Source: Lacicoccus halitifaciens
GTDB taxonomy: Bacteria > Bacillota > Bacilli > Staphylococcales > Salinicoccaceae
Assembly: GCF_040544485.1 (NCBI RefSeq)
Contig: NZ_JBDZDV010000001.1
Coordinates: 62,001-126,000, forward strand
Direction: 5' to 3'
DNA length: 64,000 nucleotides
Under the pieces are notes generated by a model, which worked only from the letters and a program-made list of their open reading frames with translations, searched no databases and was not told where the DNA came from. Position 1 is the stretch's first letter. Each line of letters begins with the position of its first letter. The position numbers were made by a program, and so were the translations under genes. This document shows, in pieces, positions 43,793 through 53,260 of this stretch.

Positions 43793-44395
43793 TTATCTTG
43801 AGTAGTACTCAACGATAAGCTGTTCGTTGATCTCAGCAGGCAGTTCAGAACGCTCAGGGAAACGTACGAATGTACCTTCCATTTTTTCCTCGTCGAAAGT
43901 CAGGTAGTCAGGTACGAAGTTGTTCACTTCAACTGCTTCTTTGACGATGTCGAGGTTACGTGATTTCTCACGAAGTCCGATTGTCTGACCTGGTTTCAGG
44001 TGGTAGGAAGGGATATCGACGCGGCCGCCGTCAACAGTGACGTGACCGTGGTTGACGAGCTGGCGTGCCTGACGGCGTGTACGCGCAAGACCCATCTGAT
44101 AAACGACTGCATCAAGACGTGATGCGAGGAGGATCATGAAGTTCTCACCATGAACACCTCTCAGTTTGCCTGCACGTTCGAAAATCGTGCGGAACTGACG
44201 TTCGTTGATTCCGTACATATAACGAAGCTTCTGCTTCTCCTGAAGCTGAAGACCGTATTCCGAAATTTTCTTCCTTTGCGTCGGACCGTGGTCACCTGGT
44301 GCGTACGGACGACGTTCCAACTCTTTGCCTGTGCCTGTCAGGGAGATACCCAAACGACGGGACTTTTTCCAAATTGAACCTGTAAAACGAGCCAT
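43793..44395 (-). CDS. rpsD: 30S ribosomal protein S4
   Basis: Primary 16S rRNA binding protein of the small subunit, 200 residues, also a translational repressor of its own mRNA in many bacteria. The S4 RNA-binding domain spans roughly residues 92-155 (RLDAVVYQMGLARTRRQARQ, VNHGHVTVDGGRVDIPSY). GGAGGAG precedes the ATG. It stands alone with a long leader, as in Bacillus and Staphylococcus, and its codons are biased to A/T-ending forms typical of highly expressed genes. Confidence 0.98.
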   Translation of the reverse strand: MARFTGSIWKKSRRLGISLTGTGKELERRPYAPGDHGPTQRKKISEYGLQLQEKQKLRYMYGINERQFRTIFERAGKLRGVHGENFMILLASRLDAVVYQMGLARTRRQARQLVNHGHVTVDGGRVDIPSYHLKPGQTIGLREKSRNLDIVKEAVEVNNFVPDYLTFDEEKMEGTFVRFPERSELPAEINEQLIVEYYSR

Positions 44396-44578
44396 TTTGA
44401 CTCCTCCTTATTGTGTTTTATTTATGCAATAAACATCATAAGGTAACAACCGCCCATATGGGTATATGATTTTAAGTGCCTTCGCCTCATAGCATTGGTT
44501 ACACAACACACCAACTGATGGGAACCACATACGGACACATGATGATTGTAAGCTACTTAATCCGTTCATTTACACAAT
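44396..44578 (-). promoter_or_regulatory. rpsD 5' leader, likely S4 autoregulatory RNA
   Basis: About 180 bases separate the promoter from rpsD without coding capacity and with several paired segments. Firmicutes rpsD genes carry a leader bound by S4 (the S4 leader family), and this one lies in the same place. The exact fold was not computed, so the assignment rests on position and length. Confidence 0.55.
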
Positions 44579-44583
44579 AGTAT

Positions 44584-44612
44584 ATTCTACATATTATCTA
44601 TGTATAAGTCAA
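44584..44612 (-). promoter_or_regulatory. rpsD promoter
   Basis: On the minus strand, TTGACT (44607-44612) and TAGAAT (44584-44589) are spaced 17 bp, a good sigma-A promoter. Confidence 0.7.
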
Positions 44613-44617
44613 GGGTG

Positions 44618-45088
44618 TCAGATGTATTTTTTCAATACCTCTACGAATTCGATCAGTCCAAGGCGGTCTTCCTCACTGAAGCGGTCAAAGACAGGGGAGT
44701 CGATGTCAAGCACACCAATGGGCTCGCCATCTTTATAGATCGGGACGACGATTTCTGAATTACTGTTGGCATCACATGCGATATGCCCCGGGAATTCATG
44801 GACGTTGTCGACGACGAACACATCATTGCCCCTGAATGCCGTGCCGCAGACGCCTTTTCCGTTATCGATCCTGACACATGCAGGCAGCCCCTGGAAAGGT
44901 CCGAGGACAAGCTGATCGGATTCTTCCTCATAAAGGTAGAAACCCGCCCAGTTGATATCTTTCAAAGTCTGGTTGAGGAGGCTTGAAGCGTTGGAGAGGT
45001 TCGCGATCCTGTTCGTTTCATCTTCGAGGAGGCTCTCAAGAGTCTTGTTCAGCATTCTGTAATCTGTAATATTTGTTTCTGTAATCAT
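44618..45088 (-). CDS. Free methionine-R-sulfoxide reductase (GAF domain, YtsP/MsrC)
   Basis: 156-residue GAF-fold enzyme reducing free methionine-R-sulfoxide. The three cysteines of the family are present in LPACVRI, GVCGTAF and HIACDANS, with conserved INWAGFYL and VLDIDSP blocks. I chose the ATG at 45088, about 7 bases after GAAGGG; the GTG at 45097 abuts that site. It lies between rpsD and ezrA, the normal ytsP position. Confidence 0.9.
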   Translation of the reverse strand: MITETNITDYRMLNKTLESLLEDETNRIANLSNASSLLNQTLKDINWAGFYLYEEESDQLVLGPFQGLPACVRIDNGKGVCGTAFRGNDVFVVDNVHEFPGHIACDANSNSEIVVPIYKDGEPIGVLDIDSPVFDRFSEEDRLGLIEFVEVLKKYI

Positions 45089-45193
45089 GTCAATCACCCT
45101 TCATTCATCAAATTAATTATAAATTATATTATTATATGTTTTTTGTTTCAAGCTTTTAGGCTATAATTGATAATATATGTAGGAGGTAAGCGT

Positions 45194-46888
45194 ATGTGGG
45201 TCTATCTACTTATCGGGATCATTGTACTAATAGCAATTTCAGTTGCTGTCGTTTTTTACATAAGAAACACTAAACTGGAAGATATCAATAATAAGTTCAA
45301 TAAATTGGAAGATGTCAAAGCACTTCCTTTCCAGGATGAATTATTCAAAGTTAAAGATTTGAACCTTCACGGTGAGGCTAAAAAGCTGTACACCGGGTGG
45401 CAGAAAGAATGGCAGGCTTCACTCAAAGATTCACTTGATACCTCTGAAGGCAGGCTTTCGGAAGCAAAGAAAGATCTTGAAAAATTCAAATTCGGTGCCA
45501 GTGATGAGAAAGTGAAACAGGGCGAAACCGGGATTGCCCGGGTCGAGTCCAAATATGACCAGTTGACATCGGAAATCGATGAACTGGTTCAGATGAGTGA
45601 AAAATCAGCGATCGCAAGGGCGGAAGCTGAAAAACTGCACAGGGAGGCAAAGCGTGATGTTCTTGCCAGTGCGTATCAGTTCGGCGACGCCAGCGGGCCG
45701 CTTGAAGAGCTGATCGACAGCTTTGAACCTGAAATCAAGGAATATGATGTCATGATCAACGACGGCAACTACGTCAGTGCGGGGCGTCATATTGAAGATG
45801 TGCGCAGCGATCTCCGGACACTGAAGGAGAATATGGATGATATCCCTGTTTTGATCAGGGAAGTCCAAAAAGACCTGCCGGCACAATTCCAGGAGATCCG
45901 GTTCGGCTGCCGTGATCTGAAGGCGGAAGGGTACGACCTCGACCACATCAAGGTCGAAGGCAAACTATCCACGCTGAAAGGCAAGCTGAATCTTGTCGAG
46001 CCTTTGATTTCAAGGCTGGATCTGGATGAGGCGCGTAAAATACTGGATGACATCAACACACAGGTCGACGATATACTCGAGCTGATCGAAGTTGAAGTGA
46101 AGGCGAAGATCAAAGTCGATCAGGATCAGCCGCTCATCACCGATGAGCTGTTCCATGCAAGGACTTCGAACTACACGCTCAGAACAGAGATCGAGTATTT
46201 GAAGGATCAGTTTTATATCAATGATGCTGACATCCATTCAGTGCAGAAATTCGAACATGAGATTGAAAGCCTTGTGGATGTATATGATGAGATCGTGACG
46301 GAGACATCGAAGACGAACGCAAGGTTCAGCGAAGTTGAAAACAGAATTTCACATATCAAGGATCAGATTCTGCAGATCAATGACGAGCAGGAGAAAATCC
46401 AGGAACATCTCATTAACTTAAGGGAAGATGCCGAAGAGGCAAAAGAGAACACAATTTATATCCATGACAAAAAAGAGAAGGTTTACCGCAAACTTGTGAC
46501 TTCAAACCTGCCTGAAGTCCCGGAACGGTTCATCATCATCAAAAACGAGCTGGATATCAATCATCGTAAGATCGAGGACTATTTCAGCAAACGTCCGTTG
46601 AATGTCCAGTACATCAAGGATAAAGTGAATCAGACGGTGATGGATTTGAACGAGTTCGAGCAGGAAGCCTATGAGTTGCTCAGAGATGCGGAACTCACCG
46701 AAATCATGATACAATACGGTAACAGATACCGCAGGGACGATCATGCATTCGATGCGCAGATACGCGAGTCCGAGCGGATGTTCAAGGAGAGCAGATACAA
46801 ACGTGCCCTTGAAATCATCAAAGGTGCGCTTGAAAAAGTGGAACCCGGCGCCGCCCGGAAGATTGAAAACGATTATGACGAAAAGTGA
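45194..46888 (+). CDS. ezrA: Septation ring formation regulator EzrA
   Basis: Cell-division regulator of 564 residues, the length known in Staphylococcus. One N-terminal transmembrane helix (about residues 2-24, VYLLIGIIVLIAISVAVVF) is followed by a long spectrin-like helical region reaching to the C-terminus. It interacts with FtsZ and other divisome proteins and spatially limits Z-rings. The ATG at 45194 has AGGAGG 7 bases upstream; a reading from 45167 is an artefact. Confidence 0.95.
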   Translation: MWVYLLIGIIVLIAISVAVVFYIRNTKLEDINNKFNKLEDVKALPFQDELFKVKDLNLHGEAKKLYTGWQKEWQASLKDSLDTSEGRLSEAKKDLEKFKFGASDEKVKQGETGIARVESKYDQLTSEIDELVQMSEKSAIARAEAEKLHREAKRDVLASAYQFGDASGPLEELIDSFEPEIKEYDVMINDGNYVSAGRHIEDVRSDLRTLKENMDDIPVLIREVQKDLPAQFQEIRFGCRDLKAEGYDLDHIKVEGKLSTLKGKLNLVEPLISRLDLDEARKILDDINTQVDDILELIEVEVKAKIKVDQDQPLITDELFHARTSNYTLRTEIEYLKDQFYINDADIHSVQKFEHEIESLVDVYDEIVTETSKTNARFSEVENRISHIKDQILQINDEQEKIQEHLINLREDAEEAKENTIYIHDKKEKVYRKLVTSNLPEVPERFIIIKNELDINHRKIEDYFSKRPLNVQYIKDKVNQTVMDLNEFEQEAYELLRDAELTEIMIQYGNRYRRDDHAFDAQIRESERMFKESRYKRALEIIKGALEKVEPGAARKIENDYDEK

Positions 46889-46904
46889 ATCTATAAGTTG
46901 GCCG

Positions 46905-46940
46905 AAATGACTTAGAATATTAATATTCTAAGTCATTTTC
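46905..46940 (+). terminator. Perfect palindromic terminator after ezrA
   Basis: Arms AAATGACTTAGAATATT and AATATTCTAAGTCATTT are perfect inverted repeats of 17 bases with no spacer, a 34-base palindrome with a short T tail. It lies before the cysteine desulfurase gene. Confidence 0.7.
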
Positions 46941-46959
46941 CATGGAAGGAGAGAATTGG

Positions 46960-48087
46960 ATGCATTATTTTGATAATGCCGCCACAACAAAACCGTATGC
47001 AGAAGCGATGCATACTTTCAATAAAGTGAACGAAGAATATTACTTCAACACCGCAAGCATCCATAAAGCCGGGCGGGACAGTGCGAAACTTCTGGAAGCT
47101 TCAAGGAAGCAGATTCTTCAGGTTTTCGGGCTGCCGCACTACCAGTGCGTATTCACATCCGGTGCGACGGAAAGCAATAACATCGCCCTGCAGGGCATGT
47201 TGAGGAGGAAGAAGCGGTTCGGCCGCACCATCCTCGTCAGCGAGCTCGAGCATCCGAGCGTGATCAACATCCTCGACCATCATCAGAAAGAAGGCTTCAA
47301 AGTGAAGTTCATCCGGACGACTGAAGCAGGCCGGGTGGATGTCGACCATCTGAAGTCACTGCTCGATGAAGATGTCATATTGGTCACCGTCATGGCAGTC
47401 AATAATATCATCGGTTCCGTACAGCCGGTGGAAGAGATCAGGGAAGCACTTACGGATTATCCAAAGGTCCACTTCCATGTTGATGCCACCCAGGCGGTGG
47501 GCAAGGTCCGCTTCAATTATGATGGTGTGGATTCAGTGAGCATATCCGCCCATAAATTCCACGGTGTCAAAGGTGCAGGGGCACTGATGCTGAAGGAGAT
47601 CAAGGCTGCAGAACCGATCCATTACGGCGGCGGCCATGAATTCGATATACGGAGCGGGACGGTGAACCTGCCGGCGGTCACGGCAATGGCGAAAGCTTTG
47701 AGGCTCTCTGTTGAAGGCATGAGTAATGATAAGGAAAGGCTCAAGGATTTCAACCGCATGATCAGGGAAGAGATGGAAGCTTTAAGATCCATCACCATCC
47801 AGCCGTCCGGTGTCCCGCATATCATCAATCTCTCATTCACGGGGGCGAAAGGTGAAGTCGTCGTCAATGCACTCTCGGAGAAAAATGTCATGGTATCGAC
47901 GACGAGCGCCTGTGCTTCAAAGCGCGCCACGTCGAACGAGACACTCACTGCCATGGGCGTGGATAAAGAGGTGATCGACGGCAGCATACGGATCTCGATG
48001 TCTAAAGACACCACACACCGGGACGTCAAAATGCTGATCCGGTCGCTGAAAGAGGTATACGAAGAAATAGGAGATGTTTTAAAATGA
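46960..48087 (+). CDS. Cysteine desulfurase (NifS/IscS type, partner of ThiI)
   Basis: PLP-dependent enzyme that removes sulfur from cysteine. 375 residues: DNAATTKPYAEAM at the N-terminus, SGATESNNIALQG, the PLP lysine in SISAHKFHGVKGAG and the active-site cysteine in STTSACASKR. It overlaps thiI by 4 bases (ATGA), the nifZ-thiI arrangement of Bacillales, so it likely supplies persulfide for 4-thiouridine and thiamine. The ATG at 46960 follows GGAAGGAGAG. Confidence 0.92.
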   Translation: MHYFDNAATTKPYAEAMHTFNKVNEEYYFNTASIHKAGRDSAKLLEASRKQILQVFGLPHYQCVFTSGATESNNIALQGMLRRKKRFGRTILVSELEHPSVINILDHHQKEGFKVKFIRTTEAGRVDVDHLKSLLDEDVILVTVMAVNNIIGSVQPVEEIREALTDYPKVHFHVDATQAVGKVRFNYDGVDSVSISAHKFHGVKGAGALMLKEIKAAEPIHYGGGHEFDIRSGTVNLPAVTAMAKALRLSVEGMSNDKERLKDFNRMIREEMEALRSITIQPSGVPHIINLSFTGAKGEVVVNALSEKNVMVSTTSACASKRATSNETLTAMGVDKEVIDGSIRISMSKDTTHRDVKMLIRSLKEVYEEIGDVLK

Positions 48088-49280
48088 AATACGATCATAT
48101 ATTAATCCGCTACGGTGAAATGACTTTGAAGAGCCGGAACAGGAAAATGTTTGTCAGCGCTTTGAGGAAGCGTCTCAACCGGGCGCTCGATGGTATGGAT
48201 GTCCATATAAAGACGACGAGGGACCGGGGCTACATCGATCTGCTGGATGCAGATGCTTATCAGGTCATTGAAAAATTGAAGCATATCAGCGGGATACTCA
48301 GCGTCTCGCCGGTGGTGAAGATTGAAAAGTCCGAAGAGGCGATGAAGGAGACTGCCCTGCAGTTTGCAGAAGATTTCGGGACGGGCCGCACCTTCAAGAT
48401 AGAAGTGAAGCGTTCCGATAAGACTTTCCATCTTGAGACGTTCGATATCCAGGACATGCTCGGCGGCCATGTGCTTAAAAATACGGACCACCTGTCTGTG
48501 AACGTCAGGAAGCCCGACCATACGATCACTGCGGAAGTGCGGCAGGATGCAGTCTATATGTACCATGACACTGTGCAGTGCCTGGGCGGACTGCCGCTCG
48601 GCACCGGCGGCAAAGGGCTCTTGATGCTCTCCGGGGGGATAGATTCCCCGGTCGCGGGACTCGATGTCATGAGAAAGGGCGTTGAAATCGAAGCGGTGCA
48701 CTTCCATTCACCGCCTTATACAAGCCCTGAAGCCACTGAGAAAGTGAAGAAGCTCGTCGATATCATGAGTGAACGGACGGGATATGACATCAAACTGCAT
48801 ATCGTGCCATTCACCGAGCTGCAGACGACTTTGTACGACCGCATCCCGGACAATCTGTCAATGACGTCGACGAGACGCGTCATGCTCAAGATCGCTGAAA
48901 AGCTTGCCGGGGCGACCGGGGCGGAAGCGGTGATCAACGGGGAGAACCTCGGACAGGTCGCCTCCCAGACGCTGACGAGCATGCATGCGATCAACGAAGT
49001 GACGAACATGCCGGTGCTCCGGCCGCTGCTTACTTTGGAGAAGAATGAAATCGTCAATATGGCGAAGCAGTTCGGGACTTATGAAACTTCCATCCTCCCT
49101 TATGAGGACTGCTGCACGATCTTCAAGCCGAAGTCGCCGAAAACGAAACCGTCGCTTGAGAAGGTCAGGAAGTTCGAAGAGAGAGTGGATTTCGGTCCAT
49201 TGATCGAGAAGGCACTCTCGGGAATAGAAACATATACTCAGAACAGTGAAGAAGCCGAGGAATTCGGGGAACTGTTATAA
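48084..49280 (+). CDS. thiI: tRNA 4-thiouridylation/thiamine biosynthesis protein ThiI
   Basis: ATP-dependent sulfur transferase making s4U8 in tRNA. 398 residues: an N-terminal ferredoxin-like/THUMP region (about 1-165) and a PP-loop domain with LMLSGGIDSPVAGL near residue 185. The protein ends after the PP-loop domain, without the C-terminal rhodanese domain found in E. coli ThiI, as is usual in Firmicutes. It is coupled to the cysteine desulfurase gene. Confidence 0.95.
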   Translation: MKYDHILIRYGEMTLKSRNRKMFVSALRKRLNRALDGMDVHIKTTRDRGYIDLLDADAYQVIEKLKHISGILSVSPVVKIEKSEEAMKETALQFAEDFGTGRTFKIEVKRSDKTFHLETFDIQDMLGGHVLKNTDHLSVNVRKPDHTITAEVRQDAVYMYHDTVQCLGGLPLGTGGKGLLMLSGGIDSPVAGLDVMRKGVEIEAVHFHSPPYTSPEATEKVKKLVDIMSERTGYDIKLHIVPFTELQTTLYDRIPDNLSMTSTRRVMLKIAEKLAGATGAEAVINGENLGQVASQTLTSMHAINEVTNMPVLRPLLTLEKNEIVNMAKQFGTYETSILPYEDCCTIFKPKSPKTKPSLEKVRKFEERVDFGPLIEKALSGIETYTQNSEEAEEFGELL

Positions 49281-49281
49281 A

Positions 49282-49314
49282 AAAGAAACTTCCTGGTTTA
49301 CAGGAAGTTTCTTT
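49282..49314. terminator. Bidirectional terminator between thiI and nadK
   Basis: AAAGAAACTTCCTG and CAGGAAGTTTCTTT pair around GTTTA and overlap the nadK 3' end. Confidence 0.9.
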
Positions 49315-50098
49315 GCGTTTTGTGCCAGAAAGTGTTGTTCGGGAGCTTCAATGTCTTGATGACCCTGTCGGAGACGCGTATTTGGACCTCTTCGGTATTC
49401 TGCAGGCTGAGCGCTTCATTGTCGAGGGACATGATGGGGTAGTAATCACGCTTCTTATCGATCATCAGCGTGAGCGGGCGGTCTTTATTGAGCAGGAAGC
49501 TCGTGCCGAGCGTCCTGTACTTGTTGTTGTTGACGCTCGCAAGTTCCGTGACCTGAATCGCTTTCAGCAGCGGGTCGACGACGGCGCCGCCCAGGGATTT
49601 GTTGTAGCCGGTCGAACCAGTCGGGGTGCACACCAGAATGCCGTCCCCGTGGAACTGCTCGAAGAGAAAGTCATCGATGTAGACATCCATCATGATCGTC
49701 TTCACGATGCTTGACCTCAGCGTGAATTCATTCAGGCAGTAGCTTTCCTGGTTGTCGTTGATTTTCACTGCGATGGTCGGGTAATTGCGCACATGGGTCT
49801 CCTCGGAAGTCAGCGCCTCTTCGATCATGCGGCTCTCTTTGTAGCTGAAATCCACATACATATAGTCATCTTCTTCGATTGCGATGCCGATATAGACACA
49901 GTCATTCCGGAACCCGGTCTTCCTTACGGCCTGCAGGAACGTGCCGTCCCCTCCGATTGAAGCGATCAGGTCCGCCTCCGCACTTGAATCGACAGTGCTG
50001 ATACCCATATTTTTGAAGACTTCGACCAGGTCTTTCCTGATCCTTTCCGTATCCTTACCGAAAGGGTCGAAGAAGTAAACATTCTTAAATTGCTCCAC
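49298..50098 (-). CDS. nadK: NAD kinase
   Basis: Phosphorylates NAD to NADP. 266 residues with the ATP-binding SIGGDGTFLQAVRKT motif and the NAD-binding PTGSTGYNKSLGGA motif. I chose the GTG at 50098 since GAGGGG lies about 8 bases upstream; the GTG at 50107 falls in that site. The position opposite thiI and sppA matches the Bacillus ytdI-type second NAD kinase, so this may be one of two paralogues. Confidence 0.92.
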   Translation of the reverse strand: MEQFKNVYFFDPFGKDTERIRKDLVEVFKNMGISTVDSSAEADLIASIGGDGTFLQAVRKTGFRNDCVYIGIAIEEDDYMYVDFSYKESRMIEEALTSEETHVRNYPTIAVKINDNQESYCLNEFTLRSSIVKTIMMDVYIDDFLFEQFHGDGILVCTPTGSTGYNKSLGGAVVDPLLKAIQVTELASVNNNKYRTLGTSFLLNKDRPLTLMIDKKRDYYPIMSLDNEALSLQNTEEVQIRVSDRVIKTLKLPNNTFWHKTQRNFL

Positions 50099-50185
50099 GT
50101 GTGCCACCCCTCAAATATTATTTGAATCGATCATCTATATGTTATCATAAAAAGGGAATAGGATTAAATAATAGGGAGTGAGATT

Positions 50186-51190
50186 ATGAAACGTATAATA
50201 GCTGCAGTCATTGCGGGGACACTGCTCGTTTTCGGCATATTCTTTTCGATTTTCACGAATTTATGGGCCAGTGACTTCCAGGAGACCTTCGATCAGTTTG
50301 CGGGCGGAGACTTCCCACCGGCGCAGGTCGTTGAACAGGGGGATCCGGGCAGTAAGATCGCCATGATCAATATTGAAGGGACGATCATCGACACGGGCAG
50401 CGAACCCGGCATGTTTTCACCGGACCAATATAACCACCAGCTTGTGATCGAATCATTGAAGCAGATCATTGAAGACGATACAGTCCAGGCTGTCCTTTTG
50501 AATGTGGATTCACCCGGGGGCGGGGTGTACGAATCAGCTGAAGTACATAAATACCTTACAGAAGCAAAAGAAGCCGGCAAGATCATCTACAGTTCAATGG
50601 GCGGCATGGCTGCCTCGGGAGGATATTATGTGTCTGCACCGGCCGACCAGATATTTGCTTCGAATGAAACCATGACCGGCTCGATCGGCGTCATCATGCA
50701 GTCGTTGAACTTCGAACAGCTTGCTGAAGATCTGGGTGTCGAATTCAACACTTATACAAGCGGTGATATGAAAGAGATGCTGAGTGCGACAAGGGAACCG
50801 ACCGAAGAAGAGACCGAATATGTCCAGGGCATGGTCGACAGCATGTTCGATGACTTCGTCCAGGTCGTGGCAGACGGCCGCGGCATGAGCGAGGACGAAG
50901 TGAGGGACATCGCAGACGGCCGAATCTACCTTGGTGAAGATGCGCTGGATAACGGGCTTGTCGATCAGATCGGCTACATCGAAGATGCGACGGCCGCATT
51001 GAAGGAAGAGATCGGCGGCAACCCGCAGATCATCGAATATGGCTACGCGACGAACTTCGCCGGCATCAACCTGAATTACGGCCTGGGCAGCCTGATCGGC
51101 GACATCACCGGCCGCAATGATATTGCACGCATGGAAAACCTGATCAATAACCGCCAGGGTCTTCAGCCGATGTACCTGTATGAAAGATAA
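50186..51190 (+). CDS. sppA: Signal peptide peptidase SppA
   Basis: Membrane-anchored serine-lysine protease degrading cleaved signal peptides, 334 residues. An N-terminal transmembrane helix (about 5-25) leads into the ClpP-like domain. VDSPGGGV is the oxyanion region, the nucleophilic Ser lies in MGGMAASGGYYVSAPAD, and the general-base Lys is expected in SGDMKEML. The RBS is GGGAGTGAG. It is followed after 11 bases by an RDD gene, the conserved sppA-yteJ pair. Confidence 0.93.
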   Translation: MKRIIAAVIAGTLLVFGIFFSIFTNLWASDFQETFDQFAGGDFPPAQVVEQGDPGSKIAMINIEGTIIDTGSEPGMFSPDQYNHQLVIESLKQIIEDDTVQAVLLNVDSPGGGVYESAEVHKYLTEAKEAGKIIYSSMGGMAASGGYYVSAPADQIFASNETMTGSIGVIMQSLNFEQLAEDLGVEFNTYTSGDMKEMLSATREPTEEETEYVQGMVDSMFDDFVQVVADGRGMSEDEVRDIADGRIYLGEDALDNGLVDQIGYIEDATAALKEEIGGNPQIIEYGYATNFAGINLNYGLGSLIGDITGRNDIARMENLINNRQGLQPMYLYER

Positions 51191-51201
51191 GGAGGGACAG
51201 T

Positions 51202-51789
51202 ATGGAAAACGCACAAAATGAAAGCATCCGATATGAGCCTGAACGCGACACATGGGCGGATAAGCTCGATTACATGTCGACTGCCTCCTTTCTGAGCCGG
51301 GCCGTGGCATTCATCATTGACGGCCTTGCGATATGGGGGCTCAGCCAGATCATCATCCATCCGGTCCTCCAATTGGCAGGGGTGGGGGATGTATACTTCC
51401 TGACACCGATGCTGAGTGTGGCAAACATCGCCACGGGGCTCCTTTATTACCTGTACTTCATACTCATGACGTACTTTGCACAGGCGACGCTCGGGAAAAT
51501 GATCACCGGCATCACGGTGGTGGGCAGGGACTCGGAAAAACTTTCACTGTCCCAGGTGATATTCCGTGAGCTCGTCGGCAGATACATCAACAATACATTA
51601 TGGTACCTGCCGTACCTTGTTGCGCTCTTCACCGAGCGGAGGATCGGCCTGCATGATTACTTCGCGGATACTTATGTGGTGAAGAACAGTTTCAATCTGT
51701 ACAAAAAAGAGATCAAAGCGCGTATAATCGAAGATGAACGACATAATTACCAGGAGGATGATTTGTACAATGGCAGAAGTCACGTTTAA
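51202..51789 (+). CDS. RDD family membrane protein (YteJ-like)
   Basis: 195-residue protein with about three to four membrane segments and the RDD block FLSRAVAFIIDGLAIWGL, followed by TLGKMITGITVVG. Roles proposed for RDD proteins include small-molecule or sodium transport. It follows sppA in the usual order. Its 3' end overlaps tpx by 20 bases. The RBS is AAGGAGGG. Confidence 0.88.
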   Translation: MENAQNESIRYEPERDTWADKLDYMSTASFLSRAVAFIIDGLAIWGLSQIIIHPVLQLAGVGDVYFLTPMLSVANIATGLLYYLYFILMTYFAQATLGKMITGITVVGRDSEKLSLSQVIFRELVGRYINNTLWYLPYLVALFTERRIGLHDYFADTYVVKNSFNLYKKEIKARIIEDERHNYQEDDLYNGRSHV

Positions 51790-52267
51790 AGGCAATCCGG
51801 TCTCACTCAGCGGGAAAGAAGTGAAAGTCGGCGACACAGCGCCTGATTTCACGGTTTTGAACAACAGCCTTGAGGAAGTCACACTTTCCGACTATCAAGG
51901 TAAAAAGAAATTGATCAGCGTGGTGCCGTCACTCGATACGGGTCTGTGTTCAAAACAGACGAGGAAGTTCAACGAGGATGCGTCATCAGTCGATAATGCG
52001 GTCATTCTGACGATATCGAATGACCTGCCTTTTGCGCAGGCGAGATGGTGTGCAGCGGAAGGCCTCGATAATGTCATCACTTTAAGCGACCACAGGGACC
52101 TTTCCTTCGGTGAAAATTACGGCACCGTGATGGATGAGCTCAGGCTGCAGGCACGCAGCGTGTTCGTTCTCGATGAAAATGATAAGGTTGTCCATGCGGA
52201 ATATGTATCCGAAGGCACGGAAGCGCCGGACTATGACGCAGCTGTTGATGCTTTGAAATCTTTATAA
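51770..52267 (+). CDS. tpx: Thiol peroxidase
   Basis: Peroxiredoxin of the Tpx group, 165 residues, reducing alkyl and lipid peroxides. The peroxidatic cysteine lies in PSLDTGLCSKQT and the resolving cysteine in ARWCAAEGLDN, with the conserved start MAEVTFKGNPV. I chose the ATG at 51770; AGGAGG is about 12 bases upstream, a little long. It overlaps the RDD gene's end, so translation is probably coupled. Confidence 0.95.
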   Translation: MAEVTFKGNPVSLSGKEVKVGDTAPDFTVLNNSLEEVTLSDYQGKKKLISVVPSLDTGLCSKQTRKFNEDASSVDNAVILTISNDLPFAQARWCAAEGLDNVITLSDHRDLSFGENYGTVMDELRLQARSVFVLDENDKVVHAEYVSEGTEAPDYDAAVDALKSL

Positions 52268-52286
52268 AATGTAATATAATGTGTGA

Positions 52287-52320
52287 AAAGGACTGTCCGG
52301 CAATGGACAGTCCATCTTTT
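52287..52320 (+). terminator. Terminator after tpx
   Basis: GGACTGTCC and GGACAGTCC pair around GGCAAT-like loop bases and are followed by ATCTTTT. Confidence 0.8.
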
Positions 52321-52337
52321 ATGTAAGTGGGGATATA

Positions 52338-53252
52338 ATGGCGAAAAGTGATTTGGAGAAAGTTTATCAGCTGATTGTAGATCAGACTGAAGCAGTTTTA
52401 AAGGAAAACAGTGACATGTCGCGGATCGAAGCGATGTCTGAAGCATTGCTGTCCATCGATATTGATGAAGGCAAGTACGCCTATTCGGATATGCGGAAGG
52501 GTGTGCAGTTTGCATACCTTTACCAGCTGAATAAAGAAAGCGTGCAGCCGAACCATCAGCTCACGCCGGACTCGATCGGCTACCTGATTGCACACCTTGT
52601 CGAGCTCTTCAAAGAGGAGGATGGAATCAATGTACTTGATGCAGGCAGCGGCACCGGCCATCTGTCCATGACGATCAGGGAGCATGCAGAAAACGTGAAC
52701 CTGTACGGCGCGGAAGTGGATCCCGTGCTTGCAAGATTCAATGTCGCATTATGCGAATTCCTCAAAGTCCCGATGGACATCTATCCTCAGAACATCATCG
52801 AACCTGCCATGCTGAGTGATATGGACATCGCCGTCGGGGACCTTCCGATCGGATATTATCCGCTCGATGTTGAAGGTTTTACAACTGCCTTCAAAGAAGG
52901 CAGGAGCTTTGCACATCTGTTGATGATTGAAGCGGCAATGAATTACGTGAAAGAGGACGGCATCGGCATCTTCGTCGTACCTTCGAACATCCTGGAAGAA
53001 AACAATGAGACGATTAAAGAGTATATATCGACGGAAGCGACGCTGCTGATGTTTTTGAACCTGCCGGATACGCTGTTTAAGACGGAAAATATGCATAAAT
53101 CGATTATTGTCCTGAAAAAAGGATATAAACCAATTGAGGACATTGAAGTGCTCCTCGGAGATGTGCCTGATTTCAAGAACGCGGAACAGATGAAATTGTT
53201 CCTCGACAGGACGGATGCATGGCACGATAAATATGCTGTTAAGAAAAAGTAG
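52338..53252 (+). CDS. ytxK: Class I SAM-dependent methyltransferase (YtxK)
   Basis: 304-residue protein resembling N6-adenine DNA methylases. The SAM motif is VLDAGSGTGHLSMTI, and the catalytic NPPY-like position reads VGDLPIGYYPLD, where D replaces N; this variant is usual for the YtxK family. No specificity domain is present. It precedes ackA by 8 bases, as in other Bacillales. The substrate is unknown. Confidence 0.9.
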   Translation: MAKSDLEKVYQLIVDQTEAVLKENSDMSRIEAMSEALLSIDIDEGKYAYSDMRKGVQFAYLYQLNKESVQPNHQLTPDSIGYLIAHLVELFKEEDGINVLDAGSGTGHLSMTIREHAENVNLYGAEVDPVLARFNVALCEFLKVPMDIYPQNIIEPAMLSDMDIAVGDLPIGYYPLDVEGFTTAFKEGRSFAHLLMIEAAMNYVKEDGIGIFVVPSNILEENNETIKEYISTEATLLMFLNLPDTLFKTENMHKSIIVLKKGYKPIEDIEVLLGDVPDFKNAEQMKLFLDRTDAWHDKYAVKKK

Positions 53253-53260
53253 GTGAAAAT

